A stretch of 64,000 bases of DNA from Archaeoglobales archaeon. Lineage in GTDB: Archaea; Halobacteriota; Archaeoglobi; Archaeoglobales; Archaeoglobaceae. The stretch covers positions 20,770-84,769 of the forward strand of contig JASFYH010000004.1 in NCBI GenBank assembly GCA_030055595.1, read 5' to 3'. The translations under genes and the position numbers were made by a program. This document shows positions 42,309 to 52,292 of the stretch, one piece after another. Positions within the stretch are counted from its first letter, which is position 1. Each line of letters opens with the position of its first letter. The notes beneath the pieces are model-generated. The model did no database searches. It was not told the DNA's origin and saw nothing but the letters and a program-made list of their open reading frames with translations.

Positions 42309-42599
42309 TTAGAATTTCAAATAACCTTTTCTTTCAAGCCACTCTACCTGCGGATTTGTATAACGCCAGACTATATCCGCACGGTCTTTTTGAAATGGCC
42401 AAGGAACAACTACAACAACGTCCCCTTCTTTTATCCAAATTTTCTTTCTCATTTTTCCGGGAATTCTCCCAAGCCTCTCAACACCATCTTCACATCTGAC
42501 TTTAATATGCCCAGCACCAAGCATCGAAGAGACAATTCCGAACATTTCACCTTTCCTTTTGTCTGGAAGCCGAACCCTTATTACTTCCTCCTCACTCAG
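42309..42599 (-). CDS. Translation initiation factor aIF1A
   Basis: [54 protein letters not shown]-terminal [17 protein letters not shown] lies upstream of the first ATG (42545). Candidate CTG start at 42599. Confidence 0.85.
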   Translation of the reverse strand: MSEEEVIRVRLPDKRKGEMFGIVSSMLGAGHIKVRCEDGVERLGRIPGKMRKKIWIKEGDVVVVVPWPFQKDRADIVWRYTNPQVEWLERKGYLKF

Positions 42600-42641
42600 A
42601 GCGACACCTCTGCAATTTAAAAAACGGAATGGCTTAAATAG

Positions 42642-42974
42642 TTATCTAAAGATCTTTCGCTGTAGTGCATCTATTCTTTCTCCCAGTTCCCTTATATCGG
42701 GTCTAATAGTTCTTGAAATTCTGCTTTCAAGTTCATCCGAGCTTATCACGATTGTTCTCTTAACGTTCTGAAATTCTTCAGTCATTTCTCTCATTCTCAT
42801 TTCCACGCTAATCAGTAGCATTGCTAAACTCGTCATGAGCAGTGCAGCAAGGAAAACGAGGACAGGTTCAAACCTGTTATACATCGATAGCCACTGATAG
42901 ACGAGAGCAGCTGCAGAGAAGACCATTACGATCGAGAGAACGACTTCTCTAAGCATTTCTCTCCAGCCAAGCAT
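42642..42974 (-). CDS. Conserved hypothetical membrane protein (2 TM plus coiled coil)
   Basis: Two hydrophobic segments followed by a charged heptad-like C-terminus. Confidence 0.6.
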   Translation of the reverse strand: MLGWREMLREVVLSIVMVFSAAALVYQWLSMYNRFEPVLVFLAALLMTSLAMLLISVEMRMREMTEEFQNVKRTIVISSDELESRISRTIRPDIRELGERIDALQRKIFR

Positions 42975-43072
42975 GTCTTTATTTAAACCTATGACTATTT
43001 ATACTTTTTTATTAATCCAGCAGTTCAAGTCGGAAGTGGAGTTTTGGGTAGGATAAATGATTTATTCGATAA

Positions 43073-45316
43073 ATGCCAATGGCTATTGTGGAGTTCGTCG
43101 TTCACCCATTGATCCGAGAAGGAACACTTGAAAGGAGGCTATATCAGATTACAATTGCAATGAACGCTTTAATTAAAAATACACTCGTAATAATACCCAC
43201 AGGACTTGGAAAGACTTCTATTGCGGTTCTTGTTATAGCCTCAAGACTTTTAAACGAGAATGGTAAAGCGCTTTTTGTCGCTCCAACAAGACCACTGGTA
43301 GAGCAACATGCGAATTTCTTAAAACGGACGCTTAAGATCGAAGAAGACAAAATAGTTGCGATGAGCGGTGAAGACGAGCCAGAGAAGAGAGCAAAGCTAT
43401 GGGAATCCGCAAAGGTTGTAGTGGCAACTCCACAAGTGGTTGAGAACGATATTATTGCTGGCAGAATTAGCATCGAAGACGTTGTGATTACTGTAATTGA
43501 TGAGGCTCACCGTGCGGTCGGAAACTACAGCTACGTTTTCATCGCAGAAGAATATATCAGAAGGGCAAAAAAGCCTCTTGTATTGGCTCTAACCGCCTCA
43601 CCCGGAAGCGACCCAGAGAGGATTATGGAAGTTGTGAAAAACTTGCACATCGAGTCGATAGAGCTCAGAAGCGAGCATGATGACGATGTTCAGCCTTATG
43701 TAAGCGAGAAAGAGATAGAGTGGGTCAAAGTCGAGGTTCCAAAGGAAATAATGGCGCTTAAAGAGAAGATCGAAACAAGCCTTAAAGTTAGACTGAGAAG
43801 AATTAAAGAACTGGGCATTGAGATCCCTGATAAAGCGACCAAGAGAGAATTGCTCGAACTTCAGGAGCTTATTCAGAGTGAGATTGCAAGAACGCAAAGA
43901 CCAGAGCTTTTTGAAGCGAGCTCAATTCTTGCAGAGATCCTGAAGCTATCTCATGCGGTTGAATTGATCGAAACTCAGAGCGTTGAGAGTTTTAAGAGCT
44001 ACCTGAACAAGATTCTCAAAGAGAGTTCATCGAGAGGCGGTAGCAAGGCTTCAAAGAGTATTGCAAGCGATCCGAGCTTTAGAGACGCTCTGATCCTTGC
44101 TATGAGGCTCACAACTGAGCATCCGAAAATTGAAAAGCTTAAGGAGATCATCAAAAAGCAGTTAGACGAAAAGGAGGACTCAAGAATAATGGTATTCACC
44201 AATTACCGTGATTCTGCAGATTTCCTTGTTTCCGAGATCTCAAAGATCGCTCCAGCGGTTAAGTTCGTGGGTCAAGCAGATCGAGAGAATGATAAGGGAA
44301 TGAAACAGAAAGAACAGGTTGAGGTTTTGCAAAAGTTTCGAGAGGGTATTTACAAGGTTCTCGTTGCCACTTCGATCGGTGAAGAGGGTCTTGACATTCC
44401 CGCCACGGATCTTGTTGTCTTCTACGAGGCAATTCCCTCTGAAATAAGAGCCATACAGCGTAAAGGAAGAACTGGAAGGGGCAGAAAAGGAAAGATTGTG
44501 GTTCTAATGGCTAAGGGAACAAGAGATGAGGTTTACTATTACACAAGCCTTAGAAAAGAGAGGGCGATGTTCGAAAAGCTCAGAGAAGTGAAGTTAATGC
44601 TCGAAAAAAGTGAGTTAAAAGAACAGGCAACATTGACCGACTTCGAGAGAACTGGACTTAGAATTTTGGTAGATTCAAGAGAGATGCGCTCAGAAGTTGT
44701 TAAAATACTGAGAGAACTTGGAGCCAATCTTGAAGTAAAGAATCTCGAAGTTGCGGACTACGTGCTTAGTGATAGGGTTGCTATAGAGAGAAAAACTGTT
44801 GATGACTTTGTCGACAGCCTGATCTCGGAAAGGCTGTTTCCACAAATTTTAAAGCTCAAATCCTACCCGAGACCAGTAATAGTCCTCGAAGGGGAGAACA
44901 TGTTCCGCAGAGCGGTTCATCCGAATGCGATCAGGGGAGCCATTGCAGCGATCGTGACGGACTTTGGAATACCAATGATCTTCACTAAAGACGAAAGGGA
45001 AACCGCAGAGTTCATGATCGCAATAGCTAAAAGGGAACAAGAGGAAAAAAGGCGTGAAGTCGTTGAGCACTACGGAAAGACGAAGAGAACGCTTAAAGAA
45101 GAGCAAGAGTATTTGGTGTCTGCAATCTCAAATGTCGGGAGCGTTATTGCAAAGAACTTGCTTGAGCACTTCCAGACAATCGAAAGAATTGCAACCGCAA
45201 GCGAAGAAGAGCTAATGGAAGTTCCCAAGGTTGGAAAGAAGACCGCACAGCGTATAAGGCTTTTGATGTCCACTCCGTATAGCGAGGCGGATAAATACGA
45301 TATAGAAAATTTTTAA
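43073..45316 (+). CDS. hef: Hef/XPF-family helicase-nuclease
   Basis: Helicase motifs IIPTGLGKTSIAVL, DEAHRAVG, QRKGRTGRG; nuclease ERKTVDDFVDSL; C-terminal HhH VPKVGKKTAQRI. Confidence 0.95.
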   Translation: MPMAIVEFVVHPLIREGTLERRLYQITIAMNALIKNTLVIIPTGLGKTSIAVLVIASRLLNENGKALFVAPTRPLVEQHANFLKRTLKIEEDKIVAMSGEDEPEKRAKLWESAKVVVATPQVVENDIIAGRISIEDVVITVIDEAHRAVGNYSYVFIAEEYIRRAKKPLVLALTASPGSDPERIMEVVKNLHIESIELRSEHDDDVQPYVSEKEIEWVKVEVPKEIMALKEKIETSLKVRLRRIKELGIEIPDKATKRELLELQELIQSEIARTQRPELFEASSILAEILKLSHAVELIETQSVESFKSYLNKILKESSSRGGSKASKSIASDPSFRDALILAMRLTTEHPKIEKLKEIIKKQLDEKEDSRIMVFTNYRDSADFLVSEISKIAPAVKFVGQADRENDKGMKQKEQVEVLQKFREGIYKVLVATSIGEEGLDIPATDLVVFYEAIPSEIRAIQRKGRTGRGRKGKIVVLMAKGTRDEVYYYTSLRKERAMFEKLREVKLMLEKSELKEQATLTDFERTGLRILVDSREMRSEVVKILRELGANLEVKNLEVADYVLSDRVAIERKTVDDFVDSLISERLFPQILKLKSYPRPVIVLEGENMFRRAVHPNAIRGAIAAIVTDFGIPMIFTKDERETAEFMIAIAKREQEEKRREVVEHYGKTKRTLKEEQEYLVSAISNVGSVIAKNLLEHFQTIERIATASEEELMEVPKVGKKTAQRIRLLMSTPYSEADKYDIENF

Positions 45317-45343
45317 ATCTGAGAACTCATTCAATTTAAAAAA

Positions 45344-45416
45344 GCCACGGTAGCTCAGCAGGGAGAGCGCTTGCTTGGTAAGCAAGCGGTCGCGGGTTCA
45401 AATCCCGCCCGTGGCT
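45344..45416 (+). tRNA. tRNA-Thr (anticodon GGT)
   Basis: Acceptor GCCACGG/CCGTGGC, anticodon loop TTGGTAA, T-arm GCGGGTTCAAATCCCGC, discriminator T. Confidence 0.95.
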
Positions 45417-45463
45417 CTTTGTTTGAGATTAAATGCACGGAAACAAAGTTTAACGTTTTAAAT

Positions 45464-45646
45464 TTATACAAGCCCAGCCATAACATACTTTTTAGCGATT
45501 TTGAACTGTCCTGAGTCGGAAGTAATAATTTCAGCTGAAAGAGCCTCAGCAGTCAAAAGCTTTATTAGTTCCCCGCTTTGGCTTATACTATCACTCTCGA
45601 AATGGAACCAAATTAGAACAGGGGTTAAAATACCTATGATGCTCTA
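45464..45646 (-). pseudogene. Possible remnant of a PIN-domain toxin C-terminus
   Basis: Hand translation without start: SIIGILTPVLIWFHFESDSISQSGELIKLLTAEALSAEIITSDSGQFKIAKKYVMAGLV; ITSD..FKIAKK resembles VapC C-termini. Confidence 0.3.
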
Positions 45647-45663
45647 AAAATTTAGGGATCTCT

Positions 45664-45813
45664 TTAGTCTGGTAAGAATTTTGTCTTTTCGATCTCGAGG
45701 TTTTCAATTTCCTTCTTTACCTTTTTAACTCCTCTTTCGGACCTCTTGTAGAGAAATACTTGTGCCACAGACACTAGGAATATTCCAAGACATGCGATTA
45801 TCAACCATTCCAT
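45664..45813 (-). CDS. 49-aa single-pass membrane miniprotein
   Basis: Hand translation MEWLIIACLGIFLVSVAQVFLYKRSERGVKKVKKEIENLEIEKTKFLPD; hydrophobic N-terminus, charged tail. Confidence 0.5.
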   Translation of the reverse strand: MEWLIIACLGIFLVSVAQVFLYKRSERGVKKVKKEIENLEIEKTKFLPD

Positions 45814-46016
45814 GTTTTTCACCCATATTCTTGTGCGCGAGGAAGTATATAAGATTTTCTATAAAAAAAATTAATTGTTATAGTCATAATAATGATGGAA
45901 TCGAAGCTTTGCAAAAATTGGAATAATTAATCAGCTCTAAAGTAGGGGAAAGCTAAAGCTTAAATATACTTTGGTTGTCGGATAGATGGCTTTGAAGCTC
46001 GTTAAGGGTGGTTAGC

Positions 46017-46346
46017 ATGGAGAAAACAGAAATTCTCATTCAAATTAAGGAGGCTGAAGCGAAAGTTGAGGATGCGATAAAAAAAGCAGAAGAACTGCGA
46101 AAAAAGTCAATTTCTGAAGCAAAAAACGAAGCAAAGAAGATCTTAGAAGATGCAAATGCAGAGGCTAACAGATTGAGGGAAGAAACTCTAAAGAAGATCA
46201 GGGAGGCTTTAGAAAAAGAGAAGGAAGAAATAAAGAGCAAGAAGTTAAAAGAAGTGAATGAGTTTGAAAAGAGGGGGAGAGAGAACGTTGAGAAAGCGGT
46301 AGAAGTTTTATATAGTGAATTCTTGAGGATGGTGGAACATGCTTAA
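46017..46346 (+). CDS. A-type ATP synthase subunit H
   Basis: Charged coiled-coil protein at the head of the A-ATPase operon; ATG at 46017. Confidence 0.85.
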   Translation: MEKTEILIQIKEAEAKVEDAIKKAEELRKKSISEAKNEAKKILEDANAEANRLREETLKKIREALEKEKEEIKSKKLKEVNEFEKRGRENVEKAVEVLYSEFLRMVEHA

Positions 46347-48426
46347 ACCCGAAAAGATGGTCAAGGTTGCATTAGTGGGTGCCAAAGAGCAACTCGATCT
46401 CGCCTCGGAGATCCTTCATAGAATGAATCTGCTTCACGTTGAATCTCTCCCTGAAACAGATTATTTTAAGCTTGGAACACCCGCTGAAAGAGCTGGTCAG
46501 ATCTCCAAAAGTTTACTGCAGGTCAGAAGCTATATCTCCTATCTGAAACTCGATCCCACGAAGATCTCGGTAAAGAGAAAGTTTAAAAAAGAGGAAATCG
46601 AGAATAAATTGAGTCAAAAGCTTGCAGAATATCAAGGGGAAATAGGAAATAGGCTGGACGAATTAAAAAGAATAAATGATGGCTTAAAATCCATAGATGC
46701 AGAAATTTCAACAATAGAACCGTTGAAAGTTCTCGAAATTCCGCCTAAGCTTTTAAAGGGATACAAAACATTGAAGTGCTTTGTAGGGTTTGTAAAAGCA
46801 GATCCTGTAGAGGAGATCAGGAAGATCACGTCGAATTTCGATTTGGTTATCAAGAAATTTGAGGATCAATTCGTAATCGCTGTTTTTGTAAAGGCTGAGG
46901 AGAGTAATGAAGTCTATAGGATCCTACAAGGCTTCGGCTACAAAGAGATCCCCGTGCCTGACATAGAATATGAAACAAGAATTTCAGAGCTTACAAAGAT
47001 GAAAGAAGAGCTTTTAGAGAAGAAAAAGAAGATCGAAATTGAAATAGAAGAGCTGAAATTAAAGGAGTCTGAGATCATTTTGGCGATCGAGGAATACCTA
47101 TCTTCAGAAGTAGACAAGGCGGAACTTCCCCTAAAGGCTCTTGTTTCAAAGCATACTTTTGTTCTTGTCGGCTACATTCCCGCAAATTCGCTTGAAAAGT
47201 TCAAAAAAATGCTTAATGGGAAAGGAATTATAGTTGAAGAGCTTAGCTTTGAAAAAGAGGAAGTTCCGCCAACAAAACTAAACAATCCGGGATTTTCAAA
47301 GAATTTCGAAGTTCTCTCTAAAACCTATGCAATTCCGAGATACAAAGAGATCGATCCAACACTTCTAATGGCGATCTTCTTCCCGCTCTTCTTCGGCTTG
47401 ATGCTCGGCGATATGGGTTACGGTTTACTTATAGTTGCAACCGCCCTCTATCTGAAAAGAATATTCAAAACAGAAGGATGGCAAAAGCTTCTTAACATCG
47501 GTCTTGCCTGCGGTATCACTTCGATCTTCTTTGGCTTTATCTACGGCGAATTCTTTGGACCATTCATTGCTCCCGAAATGAAACCTTCAGAAGTGCATTT
47601 CCTTGGCGATCTACTTGCCGGGCTCTATGCATTCAATCACGGACATCCGATCTTTGATAGAATAGAGGAATTCGGCATAAAGGCTCTGCTCTTTATAGTT
47701 CTAATGATCGGCATGTTCAAAATGGTCTGGGGGTTCTCAATGGGCTTCTACAATGTATTTGTGGAGCATGGTTTAAAAGAAGCGATCCTCGAGAAGGGTT
47801 GCTGGATCCTCGGAGTTCTTGGTCTGATCTGTGCGATCTTCGGCTTCTCATACAACCTCGGGATTTTCACGTCTCCACCACCGGAGGGCTTTGGTGAGAT
47901 CTTTCCGAAGAATCTTTTCCTAAATGGAAACACCGTTACTGAGGCAAAGGCTGTCCCGCTTCCGATTCCTGGACTTGTAAATGGCTGGGAGGCGGGAGTT
48001 AACTACTTCTACATCCTTGCTTTGCCTCTGGTGATCATCTGGTTTATAATATTCCTAAAGGCAGAAATTCCGAAAATGGGGATCTTTGGCGTCATAATGG
48101 CGGTCGAACTGCTTACCTGGTTCGGTCAGATCATTAGCTATGCACGACTGCTCGCAATTGGTCTCTCTTCAGTCTATCTTGCCTTTGTTTTCAACTATCT
48201 CGGACTTAAGGCGGGTTTTGAACCCGGAATGGCAATACTTCCTTTGGCAATAGTAATAATGCTCTTAGGACACTTTGTGAATTTCCTCTTAGGCATACTC
48301 GACCCCGGGTTGCAATCTCTTCGATTGCACTATGTGGAATTCTTTACCAAGTTTTTTGAAGGGGGCGGTAGGGAATATACCCCCTTTGGAAGAGTTAAAA
48401 AGTTTATAGAAGAAGGAGGTGAATAA
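46339..48426 (+). CDS. A-type ATP synthase subunit I (a)
   Basis: Cytoplasmic N-domain then multiple TMs; FPLFFGLMLGDMGYGL, ARLLAIGLSSVYLAFVFNYL. Confidence 0.93.
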   Translation: MLKPEKMVKVALVGAKEQLDLASEILHRMNLLHVESLPETDYFKLGTPAERAGQISKSLLQVRSYISYLKLDPTKISVKRKFKKEEIENKLSQKLAEYQGEIGNRLDELKRINDGLKSIDAEISTIEPLKVLEIPPKLLKGYKTLKCFVGFVKADPVEEIRKITSNFDLVIKKFEDQFVIAVFVKAEESNEVYRILQGFGYKEIPVPDIEYETRISELTKMKEELLEKKKKIEIEIEELKLKESEIILAIEEYLSSEVDKAELPLKALVSKHTFVLVGYIPANSLEKFKKMLNGKGIIVEELSFEKEEVPPTKLNNPGFSKNFEVLSKTYAIPRYKEIDPTLLMAIFFPLFFGLMLGDMGYGLLIVATALYLKRIFKTEGWQKLLNIGLACGITSIFFGFIYGEFFGPFIAPEMKPSEVHFLGDLLAGLYAFNHGHPIFDRIEEFGIKALLFIVLMIGMFKMVWGFSMGFYNVFVEHGLKEAILEKGCWILGVLGLICAIFGFSYNLGIFTSPPPEGFGEIFPKNLFLNGNTVTEAKAVPLPIPGLVNGWEAGVNYFYILALPLVIIWFIIFLKAEIPKMGIFGVIMAVELLTWFGQIISYARLLAIGLSSVYLAFVFNYLGLKAGFEPGMAILPLAIVIMLLGHFVNFLLGILDPGLQSLRLHYVEFFTKFFEGGGREYTPFGRVKKFIEEGGE

Positions 48427-48427
48427 A

Positions 48428-48676
48428 ATGGTTGAAACCGCTTTAATCGAGAGCGAGGCATTCATAAAGGGTTGTGCAGCAATAGGAGCGGGTTTGGCTG
48501 TAGGACTTGCTGGAATTGGTGCGGGAGCGGGTGAAAGCGGAATTGGTGCTGCTGCGGTTGGAGCAATTGCAGAGGACAGAGGTTTCTTAGGCTTGGGTCT
48601 GCTGTTTACAGTCATTCCAGAGACGATCGTGATCTTCGGCTTGGTCATCAGCCTGATCCTGATGTTTGCATACTGA
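48428..48676 (+). CDS. A-type ATP synthase subunit K (c ring)
   Basis: MVETALIESEAFIKGCAAIGAGLAVGLAGIGAGAGESGIGAAAVGAIAEDRG...IPETIVIFGLV; two-TM proteolipid. Confidence 0.93.
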   Translation: MVETALIESEAFIKGCAAIGAGLAVGLAGIGAGAGESGIGAAAVGAIAEDRGFLGLGLLFTVIPETIVIFGLVISLILMFAY

Positions 48677-48689
48677 ATAAGGTGAAAAG

Positions 48690-49256
48690 ATGCCTTTGGA
48701 CACACTAATTCAAGAGATCACAAAAAAGGGAGAAGAAGAAGTGAAAAGAATCGAAAACGAAACAAAGAGAGAAGTAGAGAAGATCTTGGCAGATGCAAAA
48801 GCTGAAGCGGAGTTGATTCTCAAGAGAGCAAGAGAAGAAGCGGAAAAAGACGGAGAGGCTTTAAAAAGACAAGAAATTTCAAGTCTAAATCTTGAGCTCA
48901 AAAGAGTGCAGTTGTCAAAGCAGAAAGAGATCACTGAGGAGGTATTTAGAAGACTGAGGCAAAAGATAAGTGAGATGGATGAAAAGACCAGAAAAATGGT
49001 CTTAAAGTCTCTAATCGAGAAAAATGCAAAAGACGGGATGCGCCTATACGTAAGGAAAGAGGACGAGGAGATCGTAAAAGAAATTTTAAAGAAGGTTAAG
49101 CTACAACTCCAGCTTGCCGGAAATATCTCCGCTCTTGGTGGTTTAATATTAGAAGAGCCAAGTGGAGATGTAAGGGTAAATCTAACCTTCGATGAACTAC
49201 TCTCCAGTTTATACGATAAAAAGCTTGCAGAGGTGGCAAAGATTCTCTTTGGGTGA
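48690..49256 (+). CDS. A-type ATP synthase subunit E
   Basis: Charged helical N-terminus, ELASLYDK-like C-terminal region; operon position. Confidence 0.9.
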   Translation: MPLDTLIQEITKKGEEEVKRIENETKREVEKILADAKAEAELILKRAREEAEKDGEALKRQEISSLNLELKRVQLSKQKEITEEVFRRLRQKISEMDEKTRKMVLKSLIEKNAKDGMRLYVRKEDEEIVKEILKKVKLQLQLAGNISALGGLILEEPSGDVRVNLTFDELLSSLYDKKLAEVAKILFG

Positions 49257-50272
49257 TAGAAATGATCTCAAGGACTAAAGCAGCTTACGCTTACATTGTT
49301 GCAAGGACTAAGGTGATGAAAAGTAAACTTCTGAAGCCAGAAGATTTCAGGAAATTACTAAACATGTCATTTGATGAGGTCATGAGATTCCTTGAGGAAA
49401 CAGAATACAAAAAGGAGATCGATGAAATGGCTTACAAGTTCAGCGGTCCAAAACTTTTGGATTACGCCCTATTCTCAAATCTCGCAAAAACTTACAGGAA
49501 GATCTACACAGTCTCTTTCGGAGACGCAAAAATATTGATTGGACAGTATTTGCGAAGATGGGATGTATGGAACCTGATAAACATAATAAGAGGCAAAAAT
49601 GCCAATTTACCCGCGGAGATCGTCGAAGAAACTCTTGTGCCTGCTGGAGAGTTCAGCTTTGAAATTCTCCACTCGATGTTTTCAAAAGAACTAAATGAGC
49701 TTATTAAGGAGCTTGAGGGCACGATCTATAGCGAAGCACTTTCAAAGATTGGATCCGCTCCGATGAATTTGATCGAAGACGAGCTCTGGAAGGCGTATTA
49801 TAAGGCTTTGCTGTCTGTTAAGGCAAATGACTTCGAGAGCAGGGTTTTCACGAACTTCGTAAGAATGGAGATCGATCTGAGAAACATAAAGACGATCCTT
49901 AGACTTAAAGCGGAAGGGGACACCGCAGAGGAGATCATCGCGAGGATCGTGCCGGGGGGCTATGAGCTCACTGAAGAAGAGGCGAGAAAACTTGCAACTA
50001 TGTCTTTTGAAGAGATCATAAAGTCTTTGGAGGGTTTCTGGTTCTGGAAAATCTCTACTATACAGGATTTGGGTAGAGCGGAGATCGAGCTCGACAAGAT
50101 CTGGATCGAAGCGATAGCAAGAAGGGCGGGAAATTATCCACTAAGTGTTCTACCAGTTCTGCAGTATATAGTTCTCAAAAAGGTTGAAGTAGACGATCTT
50201 CGAATTCTTGGCTGGGGCAAATGGCATGGAATTCCAAATGAAGAAATAGAGAAGGAGATGGTGATCATATGA
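49253..50272 (+). CDS. A-type ATP synthase subunit C
   Basis: AYAYIVARTKVMKSKLL..., ARMEIDLRNIKTILRLK-like; overlaps E. Confidence 0.92.
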   Translation: MIEMISRTKAAYAYIVARTKVMKSKLLKPEDFRKLLNMSFDEVMRFLEETEYKKEIDEMAYKFSGPKLLDYALFSNLAKTYRKIYTVSFGDAKILIGQYLRRWDVWNLINIIRGKNANLPAEIVEETLVPAGEFSFEILHSMFSKELNELIKELEGTIYSEALSKIGSAPMNLIEDELWKAYYKALLSVKANDFESRVFTNFVRMEIDLRNIKTILRLKAEGDTAEEIIARIVPGGYELTEEEARKLATMSFEEIIKSLEGFWFWKISTIQDLGRAEIELDKIWIEAIARRAGNYPLSVLPVLQYIVLKKVEVDDLRILGWGKWHGIPNEEIEKEMVII

Positions 50273-50571
50273 AAATGGCGGTAATTGGTGATATGGACTT
50301 TGTCACCGGCTTCATGCTCGCGGGCATTACAGACATTTATGAAGTTTCCAAGGATGAGGAAATTGTTAAGGCTGTTGAGGATGTTTTGAATAGAAAAGAT
50401 CTTGGTGTAGTTGCGATAAAGTCGGAATTTTTGAAAAAATTGCCCGTTGCTCTAAAAAAAGAACTTGACGAGAGAGTTGAACCGACATTCATTGCTGTCG
50501 GTGCAACGGGCGGAGTTGAGGAGATTAAAGAAAAAATAAGAAAGGCGATAGGTGTTGAGCTATGGAAGTAA
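50269..50571 (+). CDS. A-type ATP synthase subunit F
   Basis: [20 protein letters not shown]; operon position. Confidence 0.93.
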   Translation: MKMAVIGDMDFVTGFMLAGITDIYEVSKDEEIVKAVEDVLNRKDLGVVAIKSEFLKKLPVALKKELDERVEPTFIAVGATGGVEEIKEKIRKAIGVELWK

Positions 50572-52292
50572 GCGTTGGTGAAATCTATAGGATCTCGGGG
50601 CCTCTCGTTGTTGCTGAGAGGCTAAAAGCGAGGATGTATGATCTCTGCAAGGTTGGAGAAGAGAATCTGATGGGTGAAGTTGTTGGCTTAGCGGGAGACA
50701 AGGTGCTGATCCAAGTCTACGAAGATACCTCAGGAGTGAGACCGGGCGAAAAAGTCGTGAACACAGGACTGCCATTAAGCGTAGATCTTGGTCCAGGGCT
50801 CATTGGGAACATCTACGACGGAGTGCAAAGACCACTGCCGTCGCTCAAAGAAATAAGTGGAGATTTCATAAGCAGAGGCATCGAGGCGCCGGGAATTGAC
50901 AAGAAGAAAAAATGGGAATTTCAGCCTTTGATCAAGAAAGGTGACGAAGTTAAAGCGGGGCAGATCATTGGCAAAGTTCAGGAGACTGAAGTTGTTGAGC
51001 ACCGCATTCTTGTGCCTCCGAACGTTAAAGGAGGCAAAGTCAAGGAAGTTTATTCTGGAAGCTTCACGGTTGATGAAACCATTGCGGTTCTTGAAGATGG
51101 AACTGAGCTTAGGATGGCTCACAAGTGGCCAGTAAGAATTCCAAGACCATATATTGAAAAGCTACCACCAGTTGTGCCTTTGCTAACTGGACAAAGAATA
51201 CTTGATACTTTCTTCCCGATTGCAAAAGGAGGCACAGCAGCAATTCCGGGGCCTTTTGGAAGTGGAAAAACCGTGACACAGCATCAGCTTGCAAAGTGGA
51301 GTGATGCAAGAATAGTGGTCTACATCGGCTGTGGAGAACGTGGCAATGAGATGACAGAAGTTCTTGAAGAATTCCCTGAGCTCATTGATCCGAGAACTGG
51401 AAAGCCATTGATGCTGAGAACCGTGCTTGTGGCAAACACCTCGAATATGCCAGTCGCTGCAAGAGATGCAAGCGTTTACACAGGAATCACAATCGCTGAA
51501 TACTTCAGAGACATGGGCTACGACGTTGCTCTGCAGGCTGACTCGACTTCTCGATGGGCAGAAGCGATGAGAGAACTTTCTGGAAGACTCGAAGAAATGC
51601 CGGGCGAAGAAGGATATCCAGCGTATCTTGCTTCGAGACTTGCAGAATTCTATGAAAGAGCGGGAAGAGTGAAGACTTTGAGCGGAGAAATTGGAAGTGT
51701 AAGCGTCGTGGGAGCGGTTTCACCACCTGGCGGAGACTTTAGTGAGCCAGTAACTCAGAACACGTTGAGAATAGTAAAAGCATTCTGGGGACTCGATGCC
51801 AAGCTCGCTGGAAGAAGACATTTCCCCGCAATAAACTGGCTTATCAGCTACAGCTTATACACTGGAACTCTTGGCGAATGGTATGAGAAAAATGTTGCTC
51901 CCGAGTGGAACGAATTGCGCACATGGGCTATGAGCGTTCTGCAGGAAGAAGCTACTCTGCAAGAGATCGTGATGCTCGTTGGAAGCGATGCCTTGCCAGA
52001 ATCTCAGCGTGTATTATTGCTCGTTGCGAGGATCATAAGGGATTTCTATCTGTCCCAGTATGCATATCACGAGATCGACAGCTACTGCGATATTAGAAAG
52101 CAGTATGACATGCTCAAGGCAATTAAAACGGTGAACGACTGGTTCTACAAGGCTCTTGAAGCTGGAAAGACTTACGAAGAGATTGAAAAAGTAGAAGGCT
52201 TTGACGAGTTCATGAGGAGTAAGCTCGAGGCTGATTACAAGACCGCGATGACCAAGGCGATGGAGAAAATGAAGAAAAGCCTGGGGGTGTGA
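50562..52292 (+). CDS. A-type ATP synthase subunit A
   Basis: [18 protein letters not shown]-loop, [15 protein letters not shown]. Confidence 0.97.
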   Translation: MEVSVGEIYRISGPLVVAERLKARMYDLCKVGEENLMGEVVGLAGDKVLIQVYEDTSGVRPGEKVVNTGLPLSVDLGPGLIGNIYDGVQRPLPSLKEISGDFISRGIEAPGIDKKKKWEFQPLIKKGDEVKAGQIIGKVQETEVVEHRILVPPNVKGGKVKEVYSGSFTVDETIAVLEDGTELRMAHKWPVRIPRPYIEKLPPVVPLLTGQRILDTFFPIAKGGTAAIPGPFGSGKTVTQHQLAKWSDARIVVYIGCGERGNEMTEVLEEFPELIDPRTGKPLMLRTVLVANTSNMPVAARDASVYTGITIAEYFRDMGYDVALQADSTSRWAEAMRELSGRLEEMPGEEGYPAYLASRLAEFYERAGRVKTLSGEIGSVSVVGAVSPPGGDFSEPVTQNTLRIVKAFWGLDAKLAGRRHFPAINWLISYSLYTGTLGEWYEKNVAPEWNELRTWAMSVLQEEATLQEIVMLVGSDALPESQRVLLLVARIIRDFYLSQYAYHEIDSYCDIRKQYDMLKAIKTVNDWFYKALEAGKTYEEIEKVEGFDEFMRSKLEADYKTAMTKAMEKMKKSLGV

